From assembly GCF_031143425.1 (NCBI RefSeq), contig NC_090443.1, positions 1,059,136,423 through 1,059,200,422 on the forward strand: DNA of 64,000 nucleotides, in the 5' to 3' direction. A model generated the notes under the pieces. It did no database searches, was not told where the DNA came from, and saw only the letters and a program-made list of their open reading frames with translations. Below, piece after piece: positions 1-10,678 of the stretch. How positions within the stretch are numbered: position 1 is the first letter of the stretch; every line of letters starts with the position of its first letter. The translations under genes were made by a program, and so were the position numbers. Origin of the DNA: Pleurodeles waltl. Its lineage: Eukaryota > Chordata > Amphibia > Caudata > Salamandridae.

Positions 1-929
1 CAGGCTGTGTCATGTATCGCCACATGGAATTCAGCAGGACCATTCTGTGTGCTTCTGTGGAGCAGTGCAGATTCTCCTTGCTCACAATAGAAATTATCAA
101 GGAGTAGTGCAGTCGGCATGACACGTCATCCCAGACACAAGAACCTGGGTGAGCGGTGTAACCAACTTCACAACTGGGAGATGTGATCCCTAGTCCGCCT
201 TATCTTTTGGCCTCTGGGGCGATGAAAAGTCCCACGGGCAGAAATTAACCATAGGAATGGGGCATCACAGACACTCTATCTCAAAAGAGGATAATTAAAA
301 CGAGATGCATTGACCCCCAGGGGCTTGACTCACGCCAGGAGTAGTTTTATAAATTGCAGGGTATCGCCTCTTGCTCTGTGCCTGGGGGGAGGGGCAAATA
401 TTGAATCTTTCATGAAGCATACCTCTGGTCCCATTGGGCCTTCTTATCACTCTTTGGCTTGTTTTGCTCCTGGTGGAGCTCTAGCCACCAAGAGCATTTT
501 TAACAGGTCTTCTGGCCTCGAAAGGGTGCACTTTCGATGCCCTAAATATTTTGCATGATTGGATACTTAGGTACATTTTGCAGGGTCAGATGAACTACAG
601 ATGACCACCTCTTCCTGGTATGTTGCGGCATACTCACAATAGGGTCTTAGTATCCAGTCCATCAATAGTTGAATGGTTGTCTGGCCCAGTGCAATTCTAT
701 AAAGCGTTGGGCGGTTATAAAGCTATTTTATGGGGATCTGTACCTCTGAATGATATTTGTCAATATGTCTTTGTATGATTTACGGTGTTAATGAGTTAAT
801 GAGTTGTGCATACTATTCACTTGATGGAATTCAATGCAAAAGTGCACAACAGATTACTTGCAATTTAAGCATGCCGTATTTCCTCTTCTCTAGGCCTTGG
901 CAAAATGTTAGTTATACCAGAATAATCAG
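1..929. other. No recognised feature
   Basis: I see no gene, RNA or repeat structure that I can support here. Open frames are short (under 90 codons), have no recognisable motif and look like chance. Confidence 0.4.
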
Positions 930-1278
930 AGTAAATTCAGCAATTCAGCATTACTCTTTGACACAAAATTATCGGAAAATCCGTAATGACACCTTCTTGT
1001 GTAATTATGAGTAACTTGACACAAATATCCTATCGCACTAGCACAGGAACAACAAACTTAGCAAGCATGAGTGGCTGCTGCGGTCATGTTTTGTTGCATT
1101 TAGTGCAATTTTCTTAGAGCAAAATGCATCCTTGGGTCCATTTTGGGCACAAGGACGCATTTGCCACTGAGAAAATAGTGCTAAATACTAGGTCACTCTT
1201 CTTGCAGAATTCCAATCAATTTTACTGTAATCTCACCTAATTACACGACAATGAATTATGCAAGCTAAGCCCACCCCT
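930..1278 (-). mobile_element. hAT-like non-autonomous element, diverged copy
   Basis: Read on the minus strand, the sequence begins at 1278 with AGGGGTGGGC, a hAT-type terminal motif. It continues through blocks that also occur, in the same order, in the plus-strand copy at 2726-3075: an AATTCTGC...AAGAAGAG block, a region around GGATGCATTTTG, an AATGCAACA block and a terminal block with TGTCATTA. The two copies are diverged and inverted relative to each other. The far end is not clearly bounded and I found no target duplication. It has no coding capacity. Confidence 0.4.
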
Positions 1279-1935
1279 CCTCTTGATGCGCTTCTGGGGT
1301 GGGACAGCAACCAGACAATAATATTGGAGGAGTCCCAATCTTGTGCTCTACCAATGCAGTCAAGCCATGTAAATTGTAAGACAAAAGCATGCAGTGGTAG
1401 TACCCCTAAGACTAGCTCTTTTTGAGGGTGAAATGGATGAGAGGGGCTCATTTAATCATCTCTTGGCAACAACCCATGGGAGATGCACCTGGAACAATTT
1501 ATCATTCTCCGGTTTCCCAGAATTTTGAATTCTGATGTCATTCATAGCATTTGAATTTGGTCCCTTGGAAGAAAACTGTGGAGCTGAGCACTGCAGTTCT
1601 AACCTTTTTCTTGGTTATCCTTAGCTCTTCCAATTTCCCTAATATTTTGTAACCTGTTCTGTAAAGCCACAGCATAATTTACCAATGTCACTTCTTCCTC
1701 TTCACTCTCCCACTGGCCACATCCAGGATAGTTCTCGGCTGTTACCCACACGTTAGCTCAAATGGAGTGAAGCTGGTTGAGGACAGGTGTGTACTACAGA
1801 TGATAAATATGACTACAGGCGACAATTCATCTCAGTCTTTAAAGTTAGGCTTCACTACCTTTTTGTCTGTGGAGTTTGGCAAACCTGCTTCAGCAATTGA
1901 GACATGAAATTGGTCCTTTGGTCTGTAATGATTTC

Positions 1936-2680
1936 CAGGCATGGGCCGAGTTCACGGAGTTCCACTGTGCAGAATTCCGTGGAGATGATTAAAAACTCTG
2001 TGGAATTCCACAGAGGCAGAGTTCCATGAGCCGCAGAGTCCTCAATGCGCCCAATCTTGGAAGCACTTCAGGAGAGGGCTGTAGGCAGGGAAAGCTGCCA
2101 TTTCTGGTCTCTTCTGCACCAGTGTGCCCCATGTGCACGGCACATGGGGCAGGCCGGTTCACAAGAGGCCTGAAACTGAAGCATTCTTTCACTGCCTACG
2201 GCCCTGTCCTGAATTCAGGCAAGGGGCCGAAGGCAGGCCTCTGCACAAAAGGCCAGAAATGACAGCTTTCGCTGCCTACGGCCCTGGCCTGGATTCAAAA
2301 GCCACCATTTCAGGCCTCTTGTGCACAAGTGTGTACAGAGGAAAAAAAAAGAAAAACGAGAACTCACCTGTGTCCTCGTTGTAAGCCGTGCTCTGCTTCT
2401 CTGTGCCTCCTGCTGGATCCGGAGCTGGGAGCAGTTCCTGGCTGCTGCGCTAATGCCGGGCCGAGAGTGCACACTGCAGCCAAGTTGTGGGCTACACAGT
2501 GCAAGTGCAGACTGTCTGCACTTGCGCTGTGTGGCCCATAACTAGGCTGCAGCGTGCTTGCAGAGAGCTCCACTCCGTTGGCAGGGCTAGCGAAGTTTTT
2601 GGGTGAACTCCGTCCTCCAAGCTGAGTGCCAAAAACTCAGTAAGCTCCACCAGCGGAGTGGAGCTCGCAGCCCACCCCTA
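1936..2680. mobile_element. hAT-like MITE with 8-bp target duplication
   Basis: The 8-bp sequence ATGATTTC stands at 1928-1935 and again at 2681-2688. Between them lie 745 bp starting CAGGCATGGGC and ending GCCCACCCCTA, which are imperfect terminal inverted repeats of the C/TAGGGGTGGGC type. TSD length and termini fit the hAT superfamily. There is no transposase, so it would be mobilised in trans. Internally it has a perfect 20-bp palindrome at 1996-2015 and a hairpin with 42-nt arms (2469-2510 with 2517-2558, 5 differences, 6-nt loop). Short open frames inside are not genes. Confidence 0.65.
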
Positions 2681-2725
2681 ATGATTTCTTGAGGAAGACC
2701 TACCTTCGCAAACAAGAGTATTAAC

Positions 2726-3075
2726 TAGGGGTGGGCGTAATAACATAGTTATCTATAGTGTATTCACATGGAATTAGCTAAGAATTCCACAAGATTTAAC
2801 AGAATTACACAAGAAGAGTAATTCTGCTTTTAGTGCAAAGATGCCCCTTGCTTCCAAAATGAACGAGAGGATGCATTTTGAGCTAACAAATATCGCTCAA
2901 TGCAACAGAATATAAATAGTCAGTGCTGCTAATGTGTGCATGTGCTCCTGGGGTAGGATTTTTCCCTACTCTATTTTGAGCATTTTTGGCAATTTTCTCA
3001 AATTACGCGAGCAGGAGTAATGATGTCATTATCGGTAATCCTGCATCAAAGAGAAATGCGGAATTACACACACAT
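2726..3075 (+). mobile_element. hAT-like non-autonomous element, second copy
   Basis: It starts TAGGGGTGGGCG at 2726, about 45 bp after the end of the neighbouring MITE, and shares ordered blocks with the minus-strand copy at 930-1278. The right terminus is not evident, so the element is probably truncated or badly decayed. No coding sequence is present. Confidence 0.4.
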
Positions 3076-3204
3076 AAATCACAGATGTTATTTCCCACAT
3101 GGGAAATGCCTTGGGATGCTGCCTGACACAGTTTACTGCTGCCAATATTTTTCATGTCCCCTCCAGAATGTTTCTAGAGGACCCAGAATATGCATTCCAA
3201 CCCT

Positions 3205-3997
3205 TTGAAATTGGGCTCTCTGCACTTTACCACCGCTAACCAGTGCTAAAGTACATATGCTCTCTCTCTCTCAAACCTGGTAACATTGGCTCATACCCAT
3301 TTGGCATATTTAATTTACCTAAAGTCCCTAGTGAACTGCTGTATGAGTTATTACACAAACACTTAACACTTAACACGTTGCCTGCTAAGTTTAAGCCTGT
3401 CAGCTCTGAGCCAAGCTACCAGAGGGTGGGCACAGGATAATGTGGATTGTGTTGTGACTTACCCTGAGTAGGATTGTGGTCTCTACTTGGACAAAGGTGT
3501 ACACTTTTGCCAACTAGAGACTCAGGGGGTCAGCCGCGGTCAGAAACGGAAAGTCTCCCGCCGACTTTCCGCTGCCCGGGAGAATCCTCCATGGCGGCGG
3601 AGCGTGCTCCGCCGCCATGGGGATTCTGACACCCCCTACCGCCATCCTGTTCCTGGCGGGTCTCCCGCCAGGAACAGGATGGCGGTAGGGGGTGCCGCGG
3701 GCCCCCGTAAGAGGGCCCCACTTGGTATTTCAGTGTCTGCTATGCAGACACTGAAAAACGCGACGGGTGCAACTGCACCCGTCGCACATACCCACTCCGC
3801 CGGCTCCATTCGGAGCCGGCTTCCTCGTGGGGAGGGGTTTCCCGCTGGGCTGGCGGGCGGCCTTCTGGCGGTCACCCGCCAGCCCAGCGGGAAAGCCTGA
3901 ATGGCCTCCGCGGTCTTTCGACCGCGGAGCGGCCATATGGCGGTTCCCGCGAGGCGGGCGGCGGTCTCACTCAGAATCAGGCCCTCAGTTTCTAACG
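3205..3997 (+). mobile_element. 3' part of an LTR (family B), interrupted
   Basis: The segment from about 3205 (CTGCACTTTACCACC...) through 3525, continued at 3984-3997 after an insertion, resembles the 3' portion of an LTR I recall as very common in salamanders. It is followed immediately by a primer-binding-like TTGGTGATCAGTGG at 3998 and a gag start at 4149. The LTR should end in CA; here it reads TAACG, consistent with decay. The same family probably supplies the LTR start at 63345. The 5' part of this LTR is missing. Confidence 0.5.
3526..3983. mobile_element. Chain-of-hairpins foldback element
   Basis: A GC-rich 458-bp insertion in the LTR above. CTCAG flanks both sides (3521-3525 and 3984-3988), and removing the insert restores a continuous LTR end. 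If only CAG is duplicated, this matches the 3-bp CWG preference of Harbinger elements. The interior is almost wholly consecutive hairpins: arms 3547-3555/3563-3571; 3582-3603/3606-3626 (one indel); 3630-3660/3664-3694 (31-bp perfect arms, 3-nt loop); then short-loop hairpins around CAGTGTCTGC, GCGACGGGTGCA and GCCGGCTCC; a 20-bp arm pair starting TTTCCCGCTGGG; and CTCCGCGGTC/GACCGCGGAG. It has no ORF with a family signature. The same design recurs at 12555-12848. Confidence 0.6.
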
Positions 3998-4015
3998 TTG
4001 GTGATCAGTGGTGAG
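3998..4015 (+). other. Primer-binding-site-like sequence of LTR family B
   Basis: TTGGTGATCAGTGGTGAG directly follows the LTR end. A TGG near the start is expected for complementarity to the CCA end of a tRNA primer. I cannot name the tRNA. Confidence 0.35.
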
Positions 4016-4148
4016 GATAGGACTTGTGTTTGTGCAGTGACATACAATATCTATGTACGTGTACACTAACTACCCACAGTTAGGGACCATTTTGATTTTT
4101 TTCTGCAAATTTTCCCTCCTTGACATTTTTATATCTATCCTATATATC

Positions 4149-4352
4149 ATGTCTCTGGCTGGGTCCATACGTGGAGCTGAGGAGTTTGACCTAGCTCAAT
4201 TTGTGCCCGGATTTGTGCCTCCTGTGAGACCAGGAAGCAGTGTCTCAAGTCATGGCCTGACCGCAGAAGAAAGGAGAGAAGAGAGAGAATTAAGGCTGAA
4301 GTTGGCAAAATTAACAAGCATTTCAAATTCAATAGGTTTCACATTTAATTGA
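4149..4352 (+). pseudogene. gag: N-terminal Gag fragment of LTR family B
   Basis: The ATG at 4149 opens a 67-codon frame beginning MSLAGSIRGAEEFDLAQFV, about 150 bp after the primer-binding-like site, which is where a gag start is expected. The C-terminal part (TAEERREERELRLKLAKL) is charged and helix-prone. After about codon 60 the sequence no longer looks like gag and a stop follows, so the element is truncated here. Identification rests on position and on recollection of a similar salamander retrotransposon; no conserved catalytic motif is present. Confidence 0.45.
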
Positions 4353-4916
4353 GTTGAGTTAGTGGCATTGAAAATGCATGTATGGACTTTGTTTGCCACA
4401 TTATTTGGTCAACCCTCTCGCATATTTTGGTCCTTTCTGTCACATAATTCTGGTGGCCCTGCATATAACTAAAGGGCTAGTAGCCCTAGTGGAATATTTT
4501 TTTAAACAAGGCCCTCAAAACACAAACTACTCCCAGGTGCAAAACATATTTACTTGGCAGTTGTGACAAGCGACATTGCCTGCGGGGTGGAGAATAAATA
4601 ACTGTACTCAAAGAATGCGTGCATACTGGATCACTGTCCACTTACTGCAGTCTGGGGAGTCGAACAAAAGGCCCATGATTTTTCACACGCTTGAGGAGAG
4701 CCACCTCACATGATATTAATGATCCTCAGTCAGTCTTGAAATGAAATGTTAGTTAGATAATATTGACCATTGTACAGCATAATCAACTGTAAGCTCTCCT
4801 CAGGGTTAGTTTTATAAATGCTTGCACACACAGCTCACGTTTCACAGACTCAAACGTGTAGTTCATCTAGTCAGGTTTCTGCTTTATATTTGCAGCTTTT
4901 TGCATGTTATCAAAAT
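4353..4916. other. No recognised feature
   Basis: AT-rich sequence after the gag truncation, with no motif or repeat structure that I can identify. Confidence 0.35.
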
Positions 4917-5280
4917 AAAACTACAAGTCCCATAATGCTAAGCAGAAATATAAACTAAATGAGCAAATCACACATTGAAATAGGGAGCTGGACAACTCTA
5001 CGGATAATACCCAATGCTCTGGTTTCCAGCTTGTGCCACATTATAAAAATAAAACTACAAGTCCCAGAATATGTGTGCTGCAAAGAACGTGTACTAGGCA
5101 GATCAGAGTGCATATAATGTAAAAATGAGACCGCTGATCAAATTCATGCTCTGAGCGCTGTGAGTGCCATGGCAGCCAAGAGAACATACTTTTGTCTAGT
5201 GGAAGCTTGGATTTCTCATAAGTTAGTGCACAGGGTTAATGTGTCTGCTGCAAAGAACAAGTACTAAGCAGACAAATCTA
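4917..5280. repeat. Dispersed short duplications with ZNF143-like motifs
   Basis: AAAACTACAAGTCCC occurs at 4917-4931 and 5051-5065, followed by ATAATGC and AGAAT. This resembles the ZNF143/THAP11 'ACTACAATTCCCAGAATGC' site that also sits in vertebrate repeats. A second block, GTGCTGCAAAGAAC...GTACTA.GCAGA, occurs near 5074 and 5244. The two block types suggest fragments of one duplicated repeat unit. Confidence 0.35.
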
Positions 5281-7110
5281 ATCAGGGTAAGTCACAACAC
5301 AAACCTAATTAACCTGTGCTCACACGCTGATATTTTATTGCTACGTTTTTCTCTAATGCCCGACAATACTCTCTGTAAAAGTAAAAAGAGTGAAGTATAT
5401 TGTGAGACCTTTCCTTTAGGTCAGGGGCACTAGGTGATTAATTGGCAGCATCTGTGGTGCATACAGTAGTTTACGATTGCTGTTTCAGAATTTAAGGCTA
5501 TTTAATTTTATATGTTTAAGTGTCACTCCTTATGGAAACATGTCTGGCCAAGGAGCAGTCAAAGCTTACTCCAAGAGGTGAAAAGGTAGTGGAACTCAAA
5601 TATGGATGCCATGTTTATCATACTAGATCAGCACCTTACTCAGCCAGCCTAGCTATGCCTTTTAAAAGGGACTGACTCAGAGCAGATGGTAATTGAATGA
5701 AACAACAGAAAAGGTGGCCTGTGATTAATAGTCCCCCAGTACCAAACAAACATCTTACAAAATCTCTGTGTGTGCAAAGTCTCCTGTAACGTGAAAATGG
5801 ACAGCTGTCACCCTGCAAGGCCCAGAGAATGGCTAGGTTCAAGCAGAAAGGTCAAAGAATCCACAGTTGAGTGACGGGCCTCGGACAGGCTAATTGGTGA
5901 GAATATTCTTTTATTACTGTGGATAAACTCCTTGCTGGGGCTGGCTTGGCCGCTGGTGCACAACCCACAATGATGCAACAGCCTTAAGGGTAGCGTGCAC
6001 AGAGTCAGTCTGACTGTGCTCACATAGACACCTGACTTATTGTCAAGTGCAGAATGACAATGGGCAGGTGTGGGCAAGCATCCCAACAAACTATCCCAAA
6101 TCTCAAGGAGTGACAGTGAGGCCTGGGGAAGTGACTGGTTTTCAAGAACACAGTTAGAACTGGCCTCCTGTGAGAGGGGAAGAAGGTGCAGCCTACAGGA
6201 GATGGGGCTGCGGGGAGGAGAGCAGCTGAGAAGCTAGGGGGCATTCCATAGAATACATATTTACACACTGAGTGATCCGCCAAACACCGAGCCTAGGGAA
6301 GTAAAGTAGGTTCAGGAAGAGAGATCTTTCATTGGAGGCCGAAAGACCAAAAGAGTTTGGTTAGGTACCTGGGGAGTGACTGGGTTGGCTGGTGGATAGT
6401 GGAAATGGTCTTGCATTCAGTTATCTCTTTAACCAAGAGCCCATGGATTTACCTGAGGGCAGGAACAATTTTGCTATTACTTCTAAATCTGAATATGGTT
6501 CGGGTGGAAGGGTTCTGTCCCTTTGGATCTGGCAAGTGGCTTCTCAGATATTAAGGACATGTGCCTTAATTCTTTTTAAACTGTAAGTCTCTGGTATTAC
6601 TTTAGCGTTAGTCTGCACGTCACACACCACCTCCCCCAACCTACCCATTCCACATTGCAACGTTTCCTTTACATTTCGCTGTAAACTGTATAAAGTCTAC
6701 TTTAGTTGGCCCTTATTGTTTTGCTGCTTTAATGTTTCTCTTTAGTGACTGTCTCCCACTATAGCTTTGGCAGTCTCTTTGTCCCAAGTCACACACTTTT
6801 TTCCTTTTAAGCCATCCATATTAGATATCTTTAAGTTATTTCAGTTCTTTGCAACTTTTTAAATGTAGTTTAATTGGTATCTTTAAGTGCTCTGTGAGCA
6901 GGAGTGGGCCAGCATTTGATGCTTCTGCCTTCCAATATATTAGCCACCCCCCCTGTGTATGACATTTGTCTTGGCTTCTTATATTCTATTTGCTGCGGTT
7001 CGTGCAGGTCACTTACCCCATCCACCATGCAGCTGTTTGCGCTGATCCCACATGACTGCTGAAACCCAAATGCCTTATTGTAGCAATCGTATCAGTTCTG
7101 GAGAGACCTA
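5281..7110. other. No recognised feature
   Basis: No gene or bounded repeat that I can support. Open frames are under 95 codons without motifs on either strand. It may hold unrecognised old repeats. Confidence 0.35.
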
Positions 7111-7829
7111 GGGCCAGATGTATCAAAAAAGACATTTGCGAGTTGGAAATAGCGATTTTTAAGAAATCGCTATTTCTGATTCGCAAAATGCAATGTATCA
7201 TATTTGCGATTCGGTAATAGCGATTTCTTAAAAATCACAAATGCTATTACGGAATCGCAAATTGCGATACAGACCCCATTCGCACCTATGGGCCTGTAGG
7301 CCCATATTTGCAAATTTTTTGCATTTCCCAAATTGCAAATTCCTGACTGGAATTCGCAATTTAGGAAATACAAAACCCCAGGGTGCTGGGTGCCTAAGGC
7401 CCCCTCTGCTGCACCCCAAAAACAAATTTCAGGACATGTAAGGCGCACACATGCCAAAGGGACATGTGTGCGTTACATGTCAATTTTAAAAATGAATTTT
7501 TAATGCATTTTTGAAATTTGCACATGGTTACCACCAAGTTCAACTTGGTGGTAATAACGATTCCTTAATGCCCAATTCGCATTAAGGAATTGCTTGTTAC
7601 ATGTGGTTTAGAAATCGCAAATAAGGATTCCTTATTTGCGATTTCTTATTTAGAGAATCCCAATTTGCGACTCTCTAAACAGGCTCGCACATTTAAGGAA
7701 TCGCTATTTTAGCAATTCCTTAAATTTGCGTGTTTGAATCCCTTTCATAAATACTGAAAGGCATTTTTGCATTCGCAAACGGGCATTCGCACTGTTTGCG
7801 AATGCAAAAAGGCTTGATACATCTGGCCC
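7111..7829. mobile_element. 719-bp TIR element with internal hairpins
   Basis: It begins GGGCCAGATGTATCAA and ends with the reverse complement (TTGATACATCTGGCCC). CTA flanks both sides (7108-7110 and 7830-7832), or CCTA if a base is shared, so a 3-4-bp target duplication fits PIF/Harbinger better than hAT. A TA duplication cannot be excluded. Inside are perfect hairpins at 7528-7554 (13+1+13), 7560-7590 (12+7+12) and 7611-7645 (17+1+17), plus many variants of GCGATTTCTTA. There is no transposase. I recall this terminus as abundant in newts. Confidence 0.65.
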
Positions 7830-8885
7830 CTAGCTTCTTCAGCCACTTTGAATAATGTTATGTAGTTCCACGTGATACAGATTTAACTAACAAATACAAT
7901 TTTAAATAGGATTATTATTTATATTTTAGCCATATTAGTGATATCCATTCTAGGTAGGTAGCTCCTCGCAAAGCTGCTTCAACAATTCCAGAACATGAAC
8001 GTTCAATTGATGTCCCGTCCTGTGATGTCACTTCCTGTGATGTTACATCCTATTCTGCCCGGGGCCCCAGAGACCCTAGGACCGGCTTTGCCCCCATCCC
8101 TAAACTCAGACTGTATTTTATGATTGGGGGACCAGCAATATGAGCATAATATAGGTGCACTGTCCTTACATCTGCTTGCCTTTGAATTTGTTTTCGCGAA
8201 TTACTTGTTTACGTACATAGCGGTGCCATATGATATTACTGACCAGTTTACATATTTCGCTCTCAAAGAAGTAACTAGTTGAATGCTGAAGGAGTGACTG
8301 CGTGAGAGAGCGATCCAAAGGCCGAAATAAAAAATGTGCAACCACAAAACCTGAGTTCAAACCCAAATTTCCGCACTTGGCCAAAAAACTGTGCGATATG
8401 TACAGTGCTTAATTTGTGCTTGTTGTTTCCGGTGCTAAGCACGGCACTTGTTTTTGAGGGCCGGTGCTTAGTCTTCTGACTCAAGCATTTACTGCGAGCA
8501 AAAGACACATGGGAAAGACGGAGGGAGACAAAAACGAAAAAGTGTCACAATGGGAGAAATTAGAAAACTGCTAGAGTTACCTGAAGGGGCGGGGAGTGGC
8601 TGTAAATGGATTGAAGAGGCCCGAGATGGCTTCAGGATTACGTTGCCTCAGTATTTCGTGCTCGCACATTTAAAAACAGCAGCCGCGTGCTTCAGAGGAG
8701 GGCTTTGGGCACTGGCATGTTGTTATTTACAAATTAAGCACTGGATATGTGTGCACATTTTTTCAACTTCCGCCACTTCACTTTTCTAGGGAGACTAATT
8801 TGAAAGACCTGCAAACTCCATATAAAGCAACTGCTGAATTTGCTGGTTTGTAAAACTAAAAATTGACAGCAGAAAGTAAGCAGCT
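7830..8885. other. No recognised feature
   Basis: Between the TIR element and the tRNA-like sequence I see no gene or clear repeat. Confidence 0.35.
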
Positions 8886-8966
8886 CTACCCCAAATGGGG
8901 CTCGACCTCCCCACAATCCATAGCTTCGGAGGCCAGTGCCTTTCTCATGAGGCCACCCCGAGCACG
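8886..8966 (-). repeat. tRNA-Arg-like sequence (decayed or SINE head)
   Basis: On the minus strand GTGGCCTCATGAGAAAGGC resembles box A and the D arm, followed by an anticodon-arm-like CTGGCCTCCGAAGC (CCG-like) and a box B-like GGTCGAGCCCC. The order matches tRNA-Arg, but the acceptor strands do not pair and the T arm carries extra bases. It is therefore a pseudogene or the tRNA-derived head of a SINE. Confidence 0.4.
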
Positions 8967-9445
8967 TAGTACCCCATTCTCATAACACATCTGCCCCTTA
9001 GGAGCCTATACTCACAATGTGAGCTCAGGTGTATGGAATCAGTTGTAGAATACATTCGGAGACAGCAAGTCCTTTACAAATCCTCGTCCCTAATGTCCTT
9101 ATAACAGTCAAATTGTGATATCCTTCCAGTCACCTGTAGTAACGACATGACGCAGCTGCTAAACTCTGGTGAGTACAGTTGAGATGTGACACCACGATGC
9201 CTTCTGCCGGAGCCAGCAGCAAAGATGAAGGAACAGTACTGCAGCTGCAGTTTAAACAATGTAATTGGGAACTAGATTTTCCTTCTTCTGATATTTTTTT
9301 AATCAATGGTGCTTAGCAGAATGGACATATTTATGGCAACAGGTTCAGTTTTTACACACTGTAGATCATTTCTGGAAAAATAGACTCTATCTGCATACTT
9401 ATATAGCATTTGTAATGTGACTGATAAGTTTGATTACCCCCCTAA

Positions 9446-9583
9446 CGCCACCATGTGTGCACTGTATCTAAGATTCTGCGCACCGCAGCAGTAGTTAGGG
9501 ATCTAGCGTCCAAACTTTTGACGCTAGCTCGGAGCTTTACAGGATTAGCATAAAAACTTTGGGCACTAATCCTGCAAAGCCAA
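9446..9583. repeat. Short repeat with paired hairpins
   Basis: The block runs from GCCACCATGTGTGCACTGTA to ATCCTGCAAAGC. It contains CTAGCGTC...GACGCTAG and GCTTTACAGGATTAG...CTAATCCTGCAAAGC hairpins back to back. I recall this as a frequent salamander repeat. It abuts the L1 5' end, and I cannot tell whether it is the L1 target or a separate insertion. Confidence 0.4.
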
Positions 9584-10678
9584 GGGCGTGGTCAAGATGG
9601 CACCCATGTAGGAGCGACCTGCAGGAGCTCCCCTACCCATACACGGACTTGGAGCAGACGCAAGCGTGGCAGACGCTTCCCCAGGTGGGCAGTCAGAGAG
9701 GTAATCTCCCCGCTGCCTGTTTTTGCCCCGGAGAGTCCTCTGCTCTGCGGCTGGAGCAGGCACGAAGCGGCGGCCTGCGGAGAGACGACAAGCCGCTCAC
9801 ATGATAGCAGCCACAGCAGGCCTGGTGACGGAGGGCCTGTAGAGGCTGAGTGGAGCTTACTGGGTGGCCATACAGTTCTTGGGTGGTCAGGCGGTAGCGG
9901 AGTTTGCCGGCTATGGCTCACAGAGTGGCGGATGCAGCAGAGCAGAGGACAGGTGGCCCGGGCCGCCGGTGAGTGAGTTGTGAAGGGGATGACTATAGCC
10001 GCTGCTGGCGTCACCTGGGGAGACGTAAAGAAGACCCTGAGGTGCAAACCGTCGAAGGATCTGCGGAGCACACCTGATCGGCACGCAGCATGAACTGGGG
10101 CCCACGATGGCCTTGCCTGCAGAACGTCGTCAGCCTGCGACCTACCCGGAGGTACTGGTGATGTGCGGGGTAGGTGACCAGAGGGTCTAAAGAGAGGAGG
10201 AGGAGTCCGTTCGATGGGGCCTGGCAAGGAGGAGCCGATTGGAGACCCCGAGTGCGACGGAGTGAAAGTGTGGCATCGCCCAAGGGGATAGCCTAATAGC
10301 GGGAATGGGAGGTGAGTGCCATCACCAGTTAGGGCCTGATGGGGCTGGACTGAGATCTACCACTCGCCAGGGGGGAGAGCTGACAATCGCTGCTCCCTGG
10401 ATGACAGTTCCAGGCCAAGGAGGCTACAGGAGCCAGAGGACAGCAGCGGAGGGCCCCAAGTGCAACTACAGTGGGAACAGAGGCAGAGAGTTAGAGGCCC
10501 CATCTCCTGGATCGAAATCAGCTGCAACAGTACTGGCAGGAATGTGTACTGGCCATTGTCATGGGGAGCACTAGACGGAGGGCCACAGACAGTCGTTGAG
10601 GTGGTGACCATCCCAAGATAGAGTTTGTTACCTTCTCTCGCTCTCACCCGCTGACATGAGGGACTTCCCAGACGCGGC
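9584..10678 (+). mobile_element. L1-type LINE, 5' untranslated region
   Basis: The segment opens with GGGCGTGGTCAAGATGG, a start typical of vertebrate L1 5' regions, and leads in the sense direction to an ORF1-like coiled-coil reading frame. It is GC-rich and would carry the internal promoter. The long minus-strand open frame at 9592-10227 has no domain signature and is taken as chance. Confidence 0.5.

Noticed and set aside
3487..3900. 137-codon ORF with Arg/Pro-rich product
   Set aside because: It spans the hairpin-chain element. Open frames there follow from high GC and inverted repeats.
9592..10227. 211-codon minus-strand ORF
   Set aside because: It is antisense to the GC-rich L1 5' region, Pro/Ser-rich and without any motif.
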